A stretch of DNA of 64,000 bases, from NCBI GenBank assembly GCA_016711225.1, contig JADJTK010000017.1, forward strand, positions 29,629 to 93,628, written 5' to 3'. Shown piece after piece: positions 43,938-57,688 of this stretch. Position numbers and translations under genes: made by a program. This stretch comes from Opitutaceae bacterium. Its GTDB lineage: Bacteria > Verrucomicrobiota > Verrucomicrobiia > Opitutales > Opitutaceae. Numbering within the stretch: the first letter of the stretch is position 1; every line of letters starts with the position of its first letter. Under the pieces are notes generated by a model. The model searched no databases and was not told the origin of the DNA. It saw nothing but the letters and a program-made list of their open reading frames with translations.

Positions 43938-45188
43938 ATGACCTCTCCCGATTCCAGCCCCCGCTCCGCCGCTTCCCATCGCTCGTTCCGCCAACTCGAG
44001 GTCTTCGGGGAACTCCTGCACTCCCTCACCACCGCCGCCCGGCGTGAGGCGAACTTCCCCCTGTTCCTGCAGCACCGCCTCGGCCGCGACCGCCGCTTCG
44101 GCTCGCGCGACCGCCGTCTGTACCGTGCGCTCACCTACGCCGCCGTCCGCCACCTGCCCTGGATCGAGGCTGCCCCGCCCTCGGCCCGTGCCCTCCTTTC
44201 GCTCTGGCTTGCGGCGGACGAACCCATCCTCGCCAGCCTGCGCGGGGAGCTCCTCACCGACTGGCCTCCGCTCCCGGCCTCGCCCACCGACCAGGTCGCC
44301 CTCATCAACGAGCGCCTCGGCCTCGCCCTCACCGTCGATCAACTTTTCCCCGACTGGCTCGCCACCGAGGCACCCGCCCTCGCCGGCCCGGAGCGCGACC
44401 GCCTGCTCACCCGCTCCCCGCTCTGGCTGCGCCTCCAGACTCCTGATCCCCAGCCTGTACTCACCTGGCTGGCCACCGAAGGTATCCCCTTCCGCCGTCA
44501 CCCGCTCCTCGCCGACGCCCTCGCCCTCCTGATCGAGACCGACGTCGCCAGCAGCGCCCTGCACGAAGCCGGCGCCTTCGAGATCCAGGATATCGGCTCC
44601 CAACTCATTCTCGCCCTCGCCCGTCCGCAGCCCGGTACCCGCTGGCTCGACGCCTGTGCCGGTGCCGGCGGCAAGACTCTCCAGTTGGCGCGCCGCCTCG
44701 GCCCCACCGGCAGTGTCGACGCCACCGACATCCGCCCCGCCGCCCTCGCGGAGCTTCGCACCCGCGCCACCCGCGCCAAGGTGACCAATGTCACCGTCCT
44801 CGCCCCCGGGGCGGCCGGCCACCGTCCCTACGACGGCGTGCTCGTCGATGCCCCGTGTAGCGGCTCCGGTACTTGGAGACGCTCGCCGCACCTGCGCTGG
44901 CGGACCACGCCCGCCGAGCTCCGCCGCCAGCACGAACGCCAGCTCGCCATCCTCTCCGCCCACGCCCCCCTGGTGCGCCCCGGCGGCCGGCTGATCTACG
45001 CGACCTGCTCACTGGCCCGCACCGAAAACGAGGGCACGGTGGCCGCCTTCCTCTCGGCGAATCCAGAGTTTCGTGTCGTCCCGCCCGTCGAGGCGCTCGG
45101 CTGCGCCGTCAACGAATTCGGCACCGCCATCCTCCCGGCCGCCCACGACGGCGATGCCTTCTTCGTGAGCCTGCTGGAGCGGAGCTGA
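43938..45188 (+). CDS. rsmB: RsmB/Nop2-family rRNA (cytosine-C5) methyltransferase
   Basis: A 416-residue S-adenosylmethionine-dependent RNA m5C methyltransferase. The N-terminal 140 residues resemble the RNA-binding domain of RsmB (REANFPLFLQHRLGRDRRFGSRDRRLYRAL). The catalytic domain shows motif I DACAGAGGKTLQLA (about residue 238), motif IV VDAPCSGSGTWRRSPHLRW with one catalytic Cys (about 305) and motif VI YATCSLARTENEG with the second Cys (about 355). Which rRNA position it modifies is not certain. ATG 43938 follows a C/T-rich leader. Confidence 0.87.
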   Translation: MTSPDSSPRSAASHRSFRQLEVFGELLHSLTTAARREANFPLFLQHRLGRDRRFGSRDRRLYRALTYAAVRHLPWIEAAPPSARALLSLWLAADEPILASLRGELLTDWPPLPASPTDQVALINERLGLALTVDQLFPDWLATEAPALAGPERDRLLTRSPLWLRLQTPDPQPVLTWLATEGIPFRRHPLLADALALLIETDVASSALHEAGAFEIQDIGSQLILALARPQPGTRWLDACAGAGGKTLQLARRLGPTGSVDATDIRPAALAELRTRATRAKVTNVTVLAPGAAGHRPYDGVLVDAPCSGSGTWRRSPHLRWRTTPAELRRQHERQLAILSAHAPLVRPGGRLIYATCSLARTENEGTVAAFLSANPEFRVVPPVEALGCAVNEFGTAILPAAHDGDAFFVSLLERS

Positions 45189-45463
45189 GTTCCTATGGCT
45201 GCGGTGGACCCGCTTGGCCTCAAGCGGGTCGTGACCTCGGCCCACTCGGCCCGCTGGCCGATCGCTCGGCGATTCACCCGCCGTGGAGATCCAACGGCTC
45301 GCCGGGAGGTTCGCCCACCACCCCTCGTGGTCTCTCGTGCTGGGCGAGGCCCCGTCCGAGCCGGTCACCCGCCCAACCGCGCTCCCACGAGCGGAGCCCT
45401 TCGCTCCACCCCTTTCTCGCCTCTTGGGCGGCTTTGGCAGTTCTTAACGGGCGCCGTCAACGT
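45189..45463. repeat. Intergenic region with palindrome
   Basis: 275 bp between convergent genes. GACCCGCTTG (45207-45216) pairs with CAAGCGGGTC (45221-45230) around GCCT, a member of the same family as 32641-32666. Nothing else is recognised. Confidence 0.45.
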
Positions 45464-47194
45464 TCAGCTGCGGCCGTCGAGCAGCGCCTTGCGCCGCGCT
45501 GCATCCCGTTTGCGATCAGTCCGAATTTCCAGTACGCGCAGGCCGCTCGGCGGGAGCGTTTTCACCAGTTCGGTGAACTGCGCCCAGTCGTTCACGGCGA
45601 CATACTCCACACCGTAGGCCGCGCACAGCTTCGCGAAGTCCGCCTCCTGAGGGGTGGCGAAGTACTCCTCGAAGGGCGGATCAAACTCCGCCACCGGCAG
45701 ATGCTCGAAAATCCCGCCGCCTCGGTTGTTGATCAACACCACTGTGAGGCTGCCGCGCAGCCGCGGCCGGAGCAGAAACCCGTTCGTATCATGCAGCAGC
45801 GAGAGGTCTCCGGTAAGCAACACCGCCGGGTCCCCACCGTGCGCCACGCCGAGGGCGCTCGAGAGCGTGCCATCGATGCCGTTGGCCCCCCGATTGAAGA
45901 ACACCTGCGGCTGCCGGTCGTTCTGGGGCCAGAAATACTCGACGTCGCGCACCGGCATGCTGTTGGCCACAAACACCGGTGTACCCGCCGGCAAGTGTTG
46001 GGCCAGCAACCACGCCGCCTTGGGCTCAAACAGCTCCGTCTCGCTGGTGAGCGCACTGGCGATGCGGGCCGTGCCCTCGGCCTCGGCGTTGCACCATTGC
46101 TGGGCGTACTCGGTCTCCGGGCGCACGTCGGCGATCGTCAACGCCCCGGCCGCGGCCATGATCTGTCGGGTGCGCGCATGCAGCCCGTCGCGGTTGGCCC
46201 CAGTACCGGTCACCAGGGTCACCTCCGCCCCGCTCTGCTCCATCCAGCGGCGCAGCACCTTGCTGGTGGGCCAGCCCTCGAGGCAGAGCACCGCCTCCGG
46301 CCGCAGCACCCGCGCCTGCCAGTTGTCGCGCAGCAGCGCGTCGTAGTGGGCAACCACACAGACGCCCTCGGCCGCATGGTGGCGCACCGGCGAAAGCGCG
46401 TCCGCCAGCACCGGCCAGCCCAGCGTCCGGGCCAGCCGCCCGACGGCCCCGGCGTAGGCCGCGGGATCGGCGGGGCTCACCGGCCCGGCCACGATCAGGC
46501 CGCGTGCCGTGGCTGGCGGTGTCCAGAACTCGGCCACCGGCTCGACCGGTGCCGGCGCCAGATGGCTGAAAAAGGTCTCATCGAGCACCACCTGCAGCGC
46601 CAGCGCCGACGAGTCGGCTACCGGCATCAGCGGGTCGCGGAAGGGCGCGTTGAGGTGCACCGGCCCGACCTGGGGGCGATGCGTGCGGTCGCAGGCATGA
46701 GCGACCGTCTGGCGCAGATAGCGCAGCAGCTCCAAGCGCGCATCGGGCACGGCCAGTTCGTGGAAAAACCCCACCTGGCCGCCGAAAAGCTTGAGCTGGT
46801 CGATGGTCTGCCCGGAAGCGCAGTCGCGCAGCTCCGGCGGCCGGTCCGCGGTGATGACGAGCAACGGCACCCCGCTCTCCCGCGCCTCGACCAGGGCCGG
46901 CAGGTAGTTGGCCGCCGCCGTGCCGGAGGTGCACACCAGCACCACCGTGCGCCCAGAGCGCTTCGCCCGCCCCAGGGCGAAGAAGGCGGCCGAGCGCTCA
47001 TCGAGCACAGGAATGGCCTCGATGCCGGGATGGCGCACCAGCGCCATCGTCAGCGGGGTGGAACGCGAGCCGGGCGAGACCACCGCGGTATCCACACCGC
47101 AGTGCACCAGGGTCTCCACCAGCACGCTGCACCAGAGGGTGTTGGTATTGCGGAAATCCAGGCGGGGCAGCGCGGCGGGCGAAGGGACGGGCAT
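45464..47194 (-). CDS. menD: SEPHCHC synthase MenD (menaquinone biosynthesis)
   Basis: A 576-residue thiamine-diphosphate enzyme that joins isochorismate and 2-oxoglutarate. Visible: the N-terminal catalytic Glu segment TLVHCGVDTAVVSPGSRSTPLTMAL (about 28-52), VVLVCTSGTAAANYLPALVEA, the RPPELRD loop, and the ThDP-binding GDLSLLHDTNGFL...VLINNRGGGIFEHLP near residues 455-500. Normal length. It starts 3 bp after the stop of a small membrane-protein gene, so the two are cotranscribed. Menaquinone as quinone fits the lineage. Confidence 0.93.
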   Translation of the reverse strand: MPVPSPAALPRLDFRNTNTLWCSVLVETLVHCGVDTAVVSPGSRSTPLTMALVRHPGIEAIPVLDERSAAFFALGRAKRSGRTVVLVCTSGTAAANYLPALVEARESGVPLLVITADRPPELRDCASGQTIDQLKLFGGQVGFFHELAVPDARLELLRYLRQTVAHACDRTHRPQVGPVHLNAPFRDPLMPVADSSALALQVVLDETFFSHLAPAPVEPVAEFWTPPATARGLIVAGPVSPADPAAYAGAVGRLARTLGWPVLADALSPVRHHAAEGVCVVAHYDALLRDNWQARVLRPEAVLCLEGWPTSKVLRRWMEQSGAEVTLVTGTGANRDGLHARTRQIMAAAGALTIADVRPETEYAQQWCNAEAEGTARIASALTSETELFEPKAAWLLAQHLPAGTPVFVANSMPVRDVEYFWPQNDRQPQVFFNRGANGIDGTLSSALGVAHGGDPAVLLTGDLSLLHDTNGFLLRPRLRGSLTVVLINNRGGGIFEHLPVAEFDPPFEEYFATPQEADFAKLCAAYGVEYVAVNDWAQFTELVKTLPPSGLRVLEIRTDRKRDAARRKALLDGRS

Positions 47195-47197
47195 CGG

Positions 47198-47671
47198 CTA
47201 TTTGAGGGTGGGCTGGTGGACGATTTTCAGGACGTTGCGGCTGAAGACAAGATCGGCGGTGTGGCTCTTGGGCGGGGGCGGCAGGTAGTCGCGGGCCAAC
47301 GTCTGCAGGTGGGGCAGCACCTGGGCACGCCCGGGGCCGGTCCAGAACCACGGCTTGGGCAGCACCAGGCGCTTCTCACCGCCCTCCAGCACCAGCTGGA
47401 AGCGGCCGAAACGGATCTGCTTCACCTCCGCCCAGGCCATGCCCACCGACTCCAGGGAGCCCTCCATCCACAGGCCCTCCTGGTCGGCGTGGATCGGGCC
47501 GTAGACCAACAACAGATACGCACTCAGGCCGACCAGGGGCAGCACCAGCAGCGCCAGCAGGGCCCACCCGATGGCGAAGAGCGAGCCGGCCAGCAGCGAG
47601 AAGAAAAGGATGCCGGCGCCGGCGGCCACCTGGGCTTTCACCACCGAGATCACGGACGGGGTATTGCTCAT
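47198..47671 (-). CDS. Hypothetical membrane protein upstream of menD
   Basis: A 157-residue protein I do not recognise by name. Residues about 15-60 contain two hydrophobic segments (AQVAAGAGILFFSLLAGSL, WALLALLVLPLVGLSAYLL). The remainder looks like a small PH-like beta domain (GLWMEGSLESVGMAWAEVKQIRFG, RLVLPKPWFWTGPGRAQV). Its stop is 3 bp from the menD start, implying coexpression, but no known menaquinone role. Confidence 0.65.
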   Translation of the reverse strand: MSNTPSVISVVKAQVAAGAGILFFSLLAGSLFAIGWALLALLVLPLVGLSAYLLLVYGPIHADQEGLWMEGSLESVGMAWAEVKQIRFGRFQLVLEGGEKRLVLPKPWFWTGPGRAQVLPHLQTLARDYLPPPPKSHTADLVFSRNVLKIVHQPTLK

Positions 47672-47890
47672 GCACCGCCATCGTTAGCACAATGCCCGGT
47701 CCCGTGGCAATGTCGCCGCCGACCCGATTCGCCGGTTTGATGGAGTTTTTGAAACGGCGCGCCCGCAACCGCGCTGCGTCGGGCCGGCCCGGGACCGCCC
47801 CGACGGCCGAACTCCGATGCCGAGCCAGTCGCAGACCGGCCCCACCCCACCGAACCACGCCCCCCAGGAACCGGGCCGGGGGCGCCAACC

Positions 47891-50371
47891 CTAGCGGGCC
47901 GCCGCCCCCACCCGCTGGATCGCCTCGGCCAGCGCGCTCACCGTGTAGGGCTTGGGCACCACCGCCAAGAACCCGTATTCGCGGTAGTTGGCCATCACCG
48001 GGTCGTTGGAGTAGCCGCTGGAGACGATGGCGCGCACCGCCGGATCGATCTTGAGCAGTTCGACGATGCACTCCCGCCCGCCCATGCCGCCGGCCACGGT
48101 GAGATCGAGGATCACCACGTTGAAACCCCGCCCCGCGGCCAACGCCTCGCGGTAAACCTGCAGGCAGGTCTCGCCATCGGCCACCGTACGGCTCTGGCAC
48201 TGCAGGCGTTGCAGGAGCCGCTCGCCAAGGCGGCGGATGGTCTCCTCGTCGTCCATCAGCAACACCCGCGTGCCCACGATGTCGATGGTCATGCCGTCGG
48301 CCACCGGCGCGAGGGCGGAAGGGGTAGGGGCGAGCGTCACTGCCGCCGCGGGCACCCACAACTGGAAGAGCGTGCCGACACCCTCCGTGGACTCCACCTC
48401 GAGGTGGCCCCCATGGCGCTTGACGATCGAATACGCGATGGCCAGGGAGAACCGGTCGTCGCCAAACTTGGTGGCCGTGTACGGATCAAAGAAGCCCGCC
48501 AGCCGCTCGGCGGGCAGCCCCGGGCCGTGGTCGACGATGGTCAGGCGCACATAGCGGCCGGCCGGCAGCGTACCGGTGGCCTGCTCGGCGATGTGCTCGT
48601 TGCTGCCTTCCAGCGACACGACCCCGCCGGCCGGCATCGCGGCGCGGGCGTGCACGATGAGGTTTTGCAGCGCGCGCCCGAGCTGGTTGCGGTCGGCATG
48701 CACCGCCCACAGGTCGGGCGGCAGCTGGAGCTCGGCACGGGCATTGGAGCCGCTGAGGGCGAAGCCGACCACGTTGTGCAACAGCTCCGGCAGCACGAGA
48801 GTGTCGCGCATCGGGTCGCCGCCCTTGGCGAAGGTCACCAGCTGCTGGGTGAGGTCGCGCGCGCGCTTGGCGCTCATCTCGATGTCGCGCAGGCAGTCGC
48901 CCACCAGCGGCTGCGCCTTCTCCTCGAGCATCGCCAGTGTCACGTTACCCAAGATACCCGTGAGCAGATTGTTGAAGTCGTGGGCCAGGCCGCCGGCCAA
49001 CAGGCCGAGCGAGCGGAAACGCTGGGCCCGCTCCAGCTCGCCTTCCAGGCTGGCCTGTTTCTCGACCTGGCGGCGAATCTGCTCGGTCTGGAAACGCACG
49101 CGCTTGCGCAGCGCCGCACCCCAGATGAGCACCAGCAACATGCTCGCCCCCAGGCCCGCCGCCGCCAGCAGGGCGCGCGGCAACGTCCAGAAACGCGCCG
49201 GAGCGTAGACGAACAGGTCCTGAAGCGTGCGCAGCTCCAGTTGGAAGGCGCGCGGCCGATTGAAATCGTCGAACACCACCCGGTAGATGCCGGTGAGGTC
49301 CAGCCCCATGCCACGGGCAAGCTTCTGCTCCGGCGGCTGCCCGGCGGGATGCGCCAGGGTGGCGTCAAAAACGATGTTGCCCGCCTGCATAGTGAACTGG
49401 AGCCGGTCCGAATGCCGGGAAAAATCGATGAGGGTGCCACGTACCTGCACCAGCCGCAGGTCGTAAACGGAATCCTGGGTCGCCAGATTGGCCAGCATCA
49501 CCGGGTTGGGCGCCACCTCGGTGCGCACCCGCCGGAAGACCGCTTCGCGCAACACGGTGCGGGCGCCATCCTGACCGACGATGCCCACCACCTCGATCCG
49601 GTCGCCGGCGGCCAGCTGCCCCGGCTCGCGGGTATACACGGTCAAGCCGGTATCGCCCTCCTGGACCACGATGTACTGGCCCGGAACATGGTGTACCACC
49701 TGCCCCACGACATGGGCGCGCACCATCTCCTGCACCGCGCTGAGCTGGCGTAGCCCGGCGGCCGGGCGCACGGGCAGCTCGTAGAGCTCGGCCGGCGCAT
49801 CCTCCTCGATCGTGATGTCGTGAAGAAACGGGACCCGCAGCCGCACCCCGTCGATGCGCCCCCTGGTGTCGGTGGCCAACTCGCACACGCCCCGCACCCG
49901 CAGCAACGAGCCGGGCGTGGCCACGAAGTTCACGGGTGAGGAGAGGTGCGCCACAAACTCGCCGTCCGGTGTGGTCACATAGATCCAGCGCCAATCCCCC
50001 TCCGAGGTCGTACGCCGCAGGAAACCCCGGATCTCCACCCACTGCCCATCCTCCACCCCGGTGATGGCCTGCGAGTAGGTGATGCGTTTGGGGACCGGAT
50101 GCGCCATTGACCCGATCTCATGGAGTTCCTGCATGCGCACGGAAGGGGTATAGCCCTCCCCGACGGTCTCCCCGAGCACCCGTACGTATTTCTGCAACGG
50201 GGGCATGAGCATGCCAGGGCGCAAGCTCACCCGCACCCCTCCGGTAAGATCCTGCAGGTAGAAACAGTCCGCCCCGGGCCACGACCAGGTCACACACCCC
50301 GCGATGTCCACCGCCTGGCCGCGGGCCGCCTCCGCCCCGGACAGCTGGCGGATCAACTCCACCCGCGACAA
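47891..50371 (-). CDS. Hybrid sensor histidine kinase, C-terminal part (frameshift-separated)
   Basis: Main part of a hybrid two-component kinase. Order: tandem OB-like strands continuing those of the upstream piece (VEIRGFLRRTTSEGDWRW, VVGQVVHHVPGQYIVVQEGD), one membrane helix (LLAAAGLGASMLLVLIWGAAL, about 405-425), a HisKA box LGLLAGGLAHDFNNLLTGI with phospho-His near residue 463, an HATPase with DHGPGLP, and a C-terminal receiver domain (LLMDDEE, phospho-acceptor ILDLTV, VPKPYT). The apparent TTG start at 50371 is probably an artefact: in-frame codons continue upstream (RPLAAPAGPLSRVELI) to a C5 run near 50395, where they meet the frame of the upstream piece. Confidence 0.82.
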   Translation of the reverse strand: MSRVELIRQLSGAEAARGQAVDIAGCVTWSWPGADCFYLQDLTGGVRVSLRPGMLMPPLQKYVRVLGETVGEGYTPSVRMQELHEIGSMAHPVPKRITYSQAITGVEDGQWVEIRGFLRRTTSEGDWRWIYVTTPDGEFVAHLSSPVNFVATPGSLLRVRGVCELATDTRGRIDGVRLRVPFLHDITIEEDAPAELYELPVRPAAGLRQLSAVQEMVRAHVVGQVVHHVPGQYIVVQEGDTGLTVYTREPGQLAAGDRIEVVGIVGQDGARTVLREAVFRRVRTEVAPNPVMLANLATQDSVYDLRLVQVRGTLIDFSRHSDRLQFTMQAGNIVFDATLAHPAGQPPEQKLARGMGLDLTGIYRVVFDDFNRPRAFQLELRTLQDLFVYAPARFWTLPRALLAAAGLGASMLLVLIWGAALRKRVRFQTEQIRRQVEKQASLEGELERAQRFRSLGLLAGGLAHDFNNLLTGILGNVTLAMLEEKAQPLVGDCLRDIEMSAKRARDLTQQLVTFAKGGDPMRDTLVLPELLHNVVGFALSGSNARAELQLPPDLWAVHADRNQLGRALQNLIVHARAAMPAGGVVSLEGSNEHIAEQATGTLPAGRYVRLTIVDHGPGLPAERLAGFFDPYTATKFGDDRFSLAIAYSIVKRHGGHLEVESTEGVGTLFQLWVPAAAVTLAPTPSALAPVADGMTIDIVGTRVLLMDDEETIRRLGERLLQRLQCQSRTVADGETCLQVYREALAAGRGFNVVILDLTVAGGMGGRECIVELLKIDPAVRAIVSSGYSNDPVMANYREYGFLAVVPKPYTVSALAEAIQRVGAAAR

Positions 50372-51423
50372 CGGCCCCGCCGGGGCCGCGAGGGGGCGTG
50401 CGCGACCGTCGATGCCTGGCGCACCAACCCCGACTCGATCACCCAGCGCGAGCCGCTGATGCCGGTGCGGCCCACCGCCTCCACCTCCACGCCGGCCGGA
50501 AACCGCTCGCGCTGCAACGAGTTGACGGTGACCTCGCCGGTGCTGTCGCGCAGCACGATCTGGGCGCCGCTTTCGCGGCGCTGAATGGTGCCGCGTACCA
50601 GCACCTCCGTGCCCGGGGGCGTCTCGCTAAGGCTGCCAATGGCGACCGGGGGGCGGACAAACTGCGGATCGGCCTCAATTGTCCCGAGCTCCACCAGATC
50701 GGCCTGCCGCGCGGTCCAAAGCTCCACCGTACTGTCGGTGCCGGTCGCATCGAGCCGACCTGAATACACAGCGGTCACCCGGATGAAATGCCGCTGCCAA
50801 TCCGGCAGGGCGCGGTGCGGCTCGGGCGGCACCCAGCAGATTACCCGGCGGTCCTCGACAATGAGCATCAGACGCAAGTGCTGGCTGTCCATCAGTTGCT
50901 GCTCGTCGACATACCCCTCCAGCGTCACCACCTTCCGGTCGAATAGGCGCACCTCGCTGATGCGCCCCGCCGTCGAGACCGGCTCGATGGGCTCGAAGTC
51001 CTTGAGTACCGTCACCTGCACGCGCCCGGCATCCAGCCCCTCCACCGGCACATAGGTGCCCTCGATCAACACCCGCTGGCCGTTGCGCATCAACGGCGGC
51101 TTGCTGCCCAGATGCACGAAGCGCCCCACCCCCTCGTGCTCGAACCACAAGTTGCCCCACATCGGGTCGAAAAAGTTCACCCGGCCCTCCAACCGGAGCG
51201 GATAACACCGCGCCCGCTCCTCGGTGGTCATCAGCCAGACCTCGTCCGGATTGGTGATGGTGCGCAGGGACGTCGGCGCCGCCGCCGCGCCCACCTGCGC
51301 TGCGGCCCACAGCGGCAGGCACAGGCCCAAAAGCAACGCCGCCAGCCAGCGTCCTTTGCGCGGATCGACGGCGGAGAACGAAGCAGGAGGGAAGAGGGGG
51401 CGTACCTTCGCCATCCGATTCAT
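50353..51423 (-). CDS. N-terminal OB-fold sensory part of the split histidine kinase
   Basis: A frame of 356 codons from ATG 51423 (MNRMAKVRPL; ATG 51414 also possible). It has a signal peptide (GRWLAALLLGLCLPLWAAAQ) and three or so OB-like repeats (YPLRLEGRVNFFDPMWGNLWFE, VVTLEGYVDEQQL, TEVLVRGTIQRRESGAQIVLRD). The last 19 residues after VRQASTVA are out of frame: a one-base change near the C5 run at about 50395 would join it to the kinase frame, giving one protein of about 1,190 residues. No membrane anchor of its own after the signal, so it is not likely to be a separate gene. Confidence 0.72.
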   Translation of the reverse strand: MNRMAKVRPLFPPASFSAVDPRKGRWLAALLLGLCLPLWAAAQVGAAAAPTSLRTITNPDEVWLMTTEERARCYPLRLEGRVNFFDPMWGNLWFEHEGVGRFVHLGSKPPLMRNGQRVLIEGTYVPVEGLDAGRVQVTVLKDFEPIEPVSTAGRISEVRLFDRKVVTLEGYVDEQQLMDSQHLRLMLIVEDRRVICWVPPEPHRALPDWQRHFIRVTAVYSGRLDATGTDSTVELWTARQADLVELGTIEADPQFVRPPVAIGSLSETPPGTEVLVRGTIQRRESGAQIVLRDSTGEVTVNSLQRERFPAGVEVEAVGRTGISGSRWVIESGLVRQASTVAHAPSRPRRGRCRGWS

Positions 51424-51723
51424 ACGGCTAGGGGGAGCGGGCGACCTGGAGCGCGCGGCGAGCAGAGGCAAAGCACCGCGAAACCACGCGCGAAGTCGAA
51501 AGTGAAGTGAAGGGGGGCTGAATGCAGGAAGCTCGAGTAGTTAGGGCGAATCTCCGCTTTTTCGAAACAATTCTGGCCGTTGTCGCTCCGCGCCCCGCGC
51601 CGCGCTGGGGGTTTCTCCCGGGCAACGCCCGGGTCGTTTCCGGACGCGCTCCTGCCCCTCCGCCGTTTTCGATTGGCCAACGGGGCCTCTTGCCCGATGA
51701 CACAGGGCATCAATTCTCCCTCC
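51424..51723. other. Control region between the kinase and purL genes
   Basis: 300 bp divergent region. CCCGGGC-AAC-GCCCGGG forms a 7 bp hairpin near 51624-51640. No purine riboswitch core and no clear promoter pair could be recognised. Confidence 0.35.
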
Positions 51724-55812
<4,089 letters not shown>

Positions 55813-57088
55813 GGCAGGGACGTTTCGCCCACAAACCCTCCGCTCCGGCCGCATCTCCAGTGGAGGGGCGAACCGACCCGGTCACGGAGGGATTCAGAGT
55901 GGCGCCGTCCCTGCCTGCGTTCCGGCCGTGGCCCGTTCCGTTAGGGCGGGCCGGCCGTGTAGGCCACCGCGGCGAGGTGGCCGGGGCGTCTTCCGCCCGT
56001 AGCGAAGCTCGCCAGAGCTTCGTCCACCCTCCGTGCCCTCTGTGTCCTCTGTGGTGAGATCGTCCGTCGTCGCCTCCGCCGTAGCTGGAGAATCGGAAAT
56101 CTCACCACGGAGGGCACTGAGAGCAGAGGCTCGGAAGGGGCTAGCCGCAAAGAACGCAGAGAGCGCACTGGATCGGATTCTTTGTCACGGAGCGCACAAA
56201 GGCAGAGAGGATCTTCCTCGTGCTCCTGCTCATTCTCGTTCTCGTAATCGTTCTCGTTCTCCTGCCGGGCTCCGGAATAGTTTACCGCGGATTACACGGA
56301 TGACGCGGATGCGGCTTCCCTCGTGGCCCGCTCCTTTAGGGCGGGCCGTGTAGGCCACCGCGGTGAGGTGGCCGGTTCGTTTGGAGGGCGAACCTCCCGG
56401 TGCGCCATCGCTGAGCCGGAGGCATCCATTCCTTCCCTATCCGCGCTATCCGCGGTTGAATGGATTGTTCCGGACCAATGAGGAGAACCTCCCGCCCGTT
56501 CCCCAGCTCTTGGCCACGAAAAGGCACAAAGAGCCACGAAATCGGTCCGGATTCTTGTGCACTTTCGTGCCTCTTTGTAACCATCGCTCCGGGCTCCCGG
56601 CGAACCACGAAGAATCCAAAGTTTCACCACGGAGGGCACTGAGATCACAGAGTTTCGGAAGGGTTAACCGCAAAGAGACGCAGAGACCGCAAAGGATCGG
56701 AACTCTCACCACGGATTACGCGGATAGCGCGGATGCGGCTTCCGTCGTGGCCCGCTCCTTCAGGGCGGGCCGGCCGTGCAGGCCACCGCGGTGAGGTGGC
56801 CCGTACGTCTTTCGCCCGTAGCGACGTTCGCAAGAACGTCGGAATCGCGTGGCCCCTTCGTCGTCGGTAATCGTTCTGCGCTCTTCATTCTGCCTTCTGC
56901 GTTATGCGGTAGTCTACGTGGATCAACCCGATCAAGTCTGGGTTATCGCCGTGATGCACTTGCATCGTGAGCCCGGTTACTGGCACGCCCGCCTAGGCTG
57001 AGGTCCGCGTCCGCCCTCCGTGCCCTCTGTGTGCTCTGTGGTGAAATGCTTCGCCCTCGGCTCCGCCACGGTGGGACGCGCCGCTCCA
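55813..57088. repeat. 1.28 kb of dispersed repeats without a gene
   Basis: A mosaic of recurring motifs in several copies: GTGGCCCGCTCCTT.AGGGCGGGCC followed by GTAGGCCACCGCGGTGAGGTGGCC (near 55926, 56322 and 56746; more at 57855), REP-like palindromes GAAGCTC-GCCA-GAGCTTC (56004-56021) and GACGTTC-GCAA-GAACGTC (56823-56840), and CACCACGGAGGGCACTGAG/CCGTGCCCTCTGTGTCCTCTGTGGTG inverted repeats (near 56027-56125 and 56620-56720). No coding frame with convincing content was found. Confidence 0.7.
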
Positions 57089-57391
57089 CTATGCCGCCTG
57101 AAGCGGTTGGATACTGGCCTTGATCTTCGGGCCGATGGTGTGGAGGGCGGCGCGAAGATCGTGGGCGAGCTGCACGCGCAGCCAGTAGCCGGGGGCGAGG
57201 CCGAAGTACGCACAGAGGCGCAGATCCGTGTCTACCGTGATGCCGCGCTTCTCGTTCACAAGCTGGTTGATCCGCTGCGGGGGAAGCTGTGTCGCCTTGG
57301 CGAGTCGATACGCGGTGATGCCCATCGGCTTGAGGAACTCCTCGCGCAGGAGTTCGCCGGGATGGACGTTGATGAATTTGGCGGTGCTCAT
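57089..57391 (-). CDS. higA: HigA-type antitoxin
   Basis: A 100-residue antitoxin of the HigA/XRE family. The signature VHPGELLREEFLKPMGITAYRLAKATQLPPQRINQLV contains the helix-turn-helix, followed by TVDTDLRLCAYFGLAPGYWLRVQLAHDL. It neutralises the co-encoded HigB and should repress the pair. The toxin gene is upstream with a 5 bp gap, the order typical for higBA. Confidence 0.93.
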   Translation of the reverse strand: MSTAKFINVHPGELLREEFLKPMGITAYRLAKATQLPPQRINQLVNEKRGITVDTDLRLCAYFGLAPGYWLRVQLAHDLRAALHTIGPKIKASIQPLQAA

Positions 57392-57396
57392 GGCAT

Positions 57397-57678
57397 TCAG
57401 TGGTAGTCAACGATCTCCACCTCGCAGGCGTTTTGTCCGTCCCAGCAGAAACAAATCCGGTACTGGTCATTCACCCGGATGCTGTGCTGACCTTTGCGGT
57501 CGCCCACTAGGGTTTCGAGGCGGTTGCCGGGAGGAATGCGGAGTTCTTCGAGGGATTGAATGGCGTGGAGTTGAGTCAGTTTGCGCAACGCGGTCTTGTG
57601 AATGGAGGGCGGCAGGTCCGCCGGGCGGTAGCCGTCCCAGAGCCGAGCCGTGGCGTGGTTGGAGAACGAAAGGATCAC
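57397..57678 (-). CDS. higB: HigB-type mRNA interferase toxin
   Basis: A 93-residue RelE/ParE-superfamily toxin: FSNHATARLWDG at the start, ALRKLTQLHAIQSLEELRIPPGNRLETL, and the conserved HSIRVNDQYRICFCWDGQNACEVEIVDYH end. Such toxins cleave ribosome-bound mRNA. The start is GTG 57678, only a few bases after the predicted transcription start, so the mRNA may be nearly leaderless. Confidence 0.92.
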   Translation of the reverse strand: MILSFSNHATARLWDGYRPADLPPSIHKTALRKLTQLHAIQSLEELRIPPGNRLETLVGDRKGQHSIRVNDQYRICFCWDGQNACEVEIVDYH

Positions 57679-57688
57679 CGAAGGCCCG

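Noticed and set aside
50371..50371. TTG 50371 as a true start of a separate kinase gene
   Set aside because: Coding-like sequence continues in frame upstream and meets the other frame at a homopolymer, so a single broken gene is more likely.
51424..51723. Purine riboswitch upstream of purL
   Set aside because: No three-way-junction core strings were seen; only one short GC hairpin.
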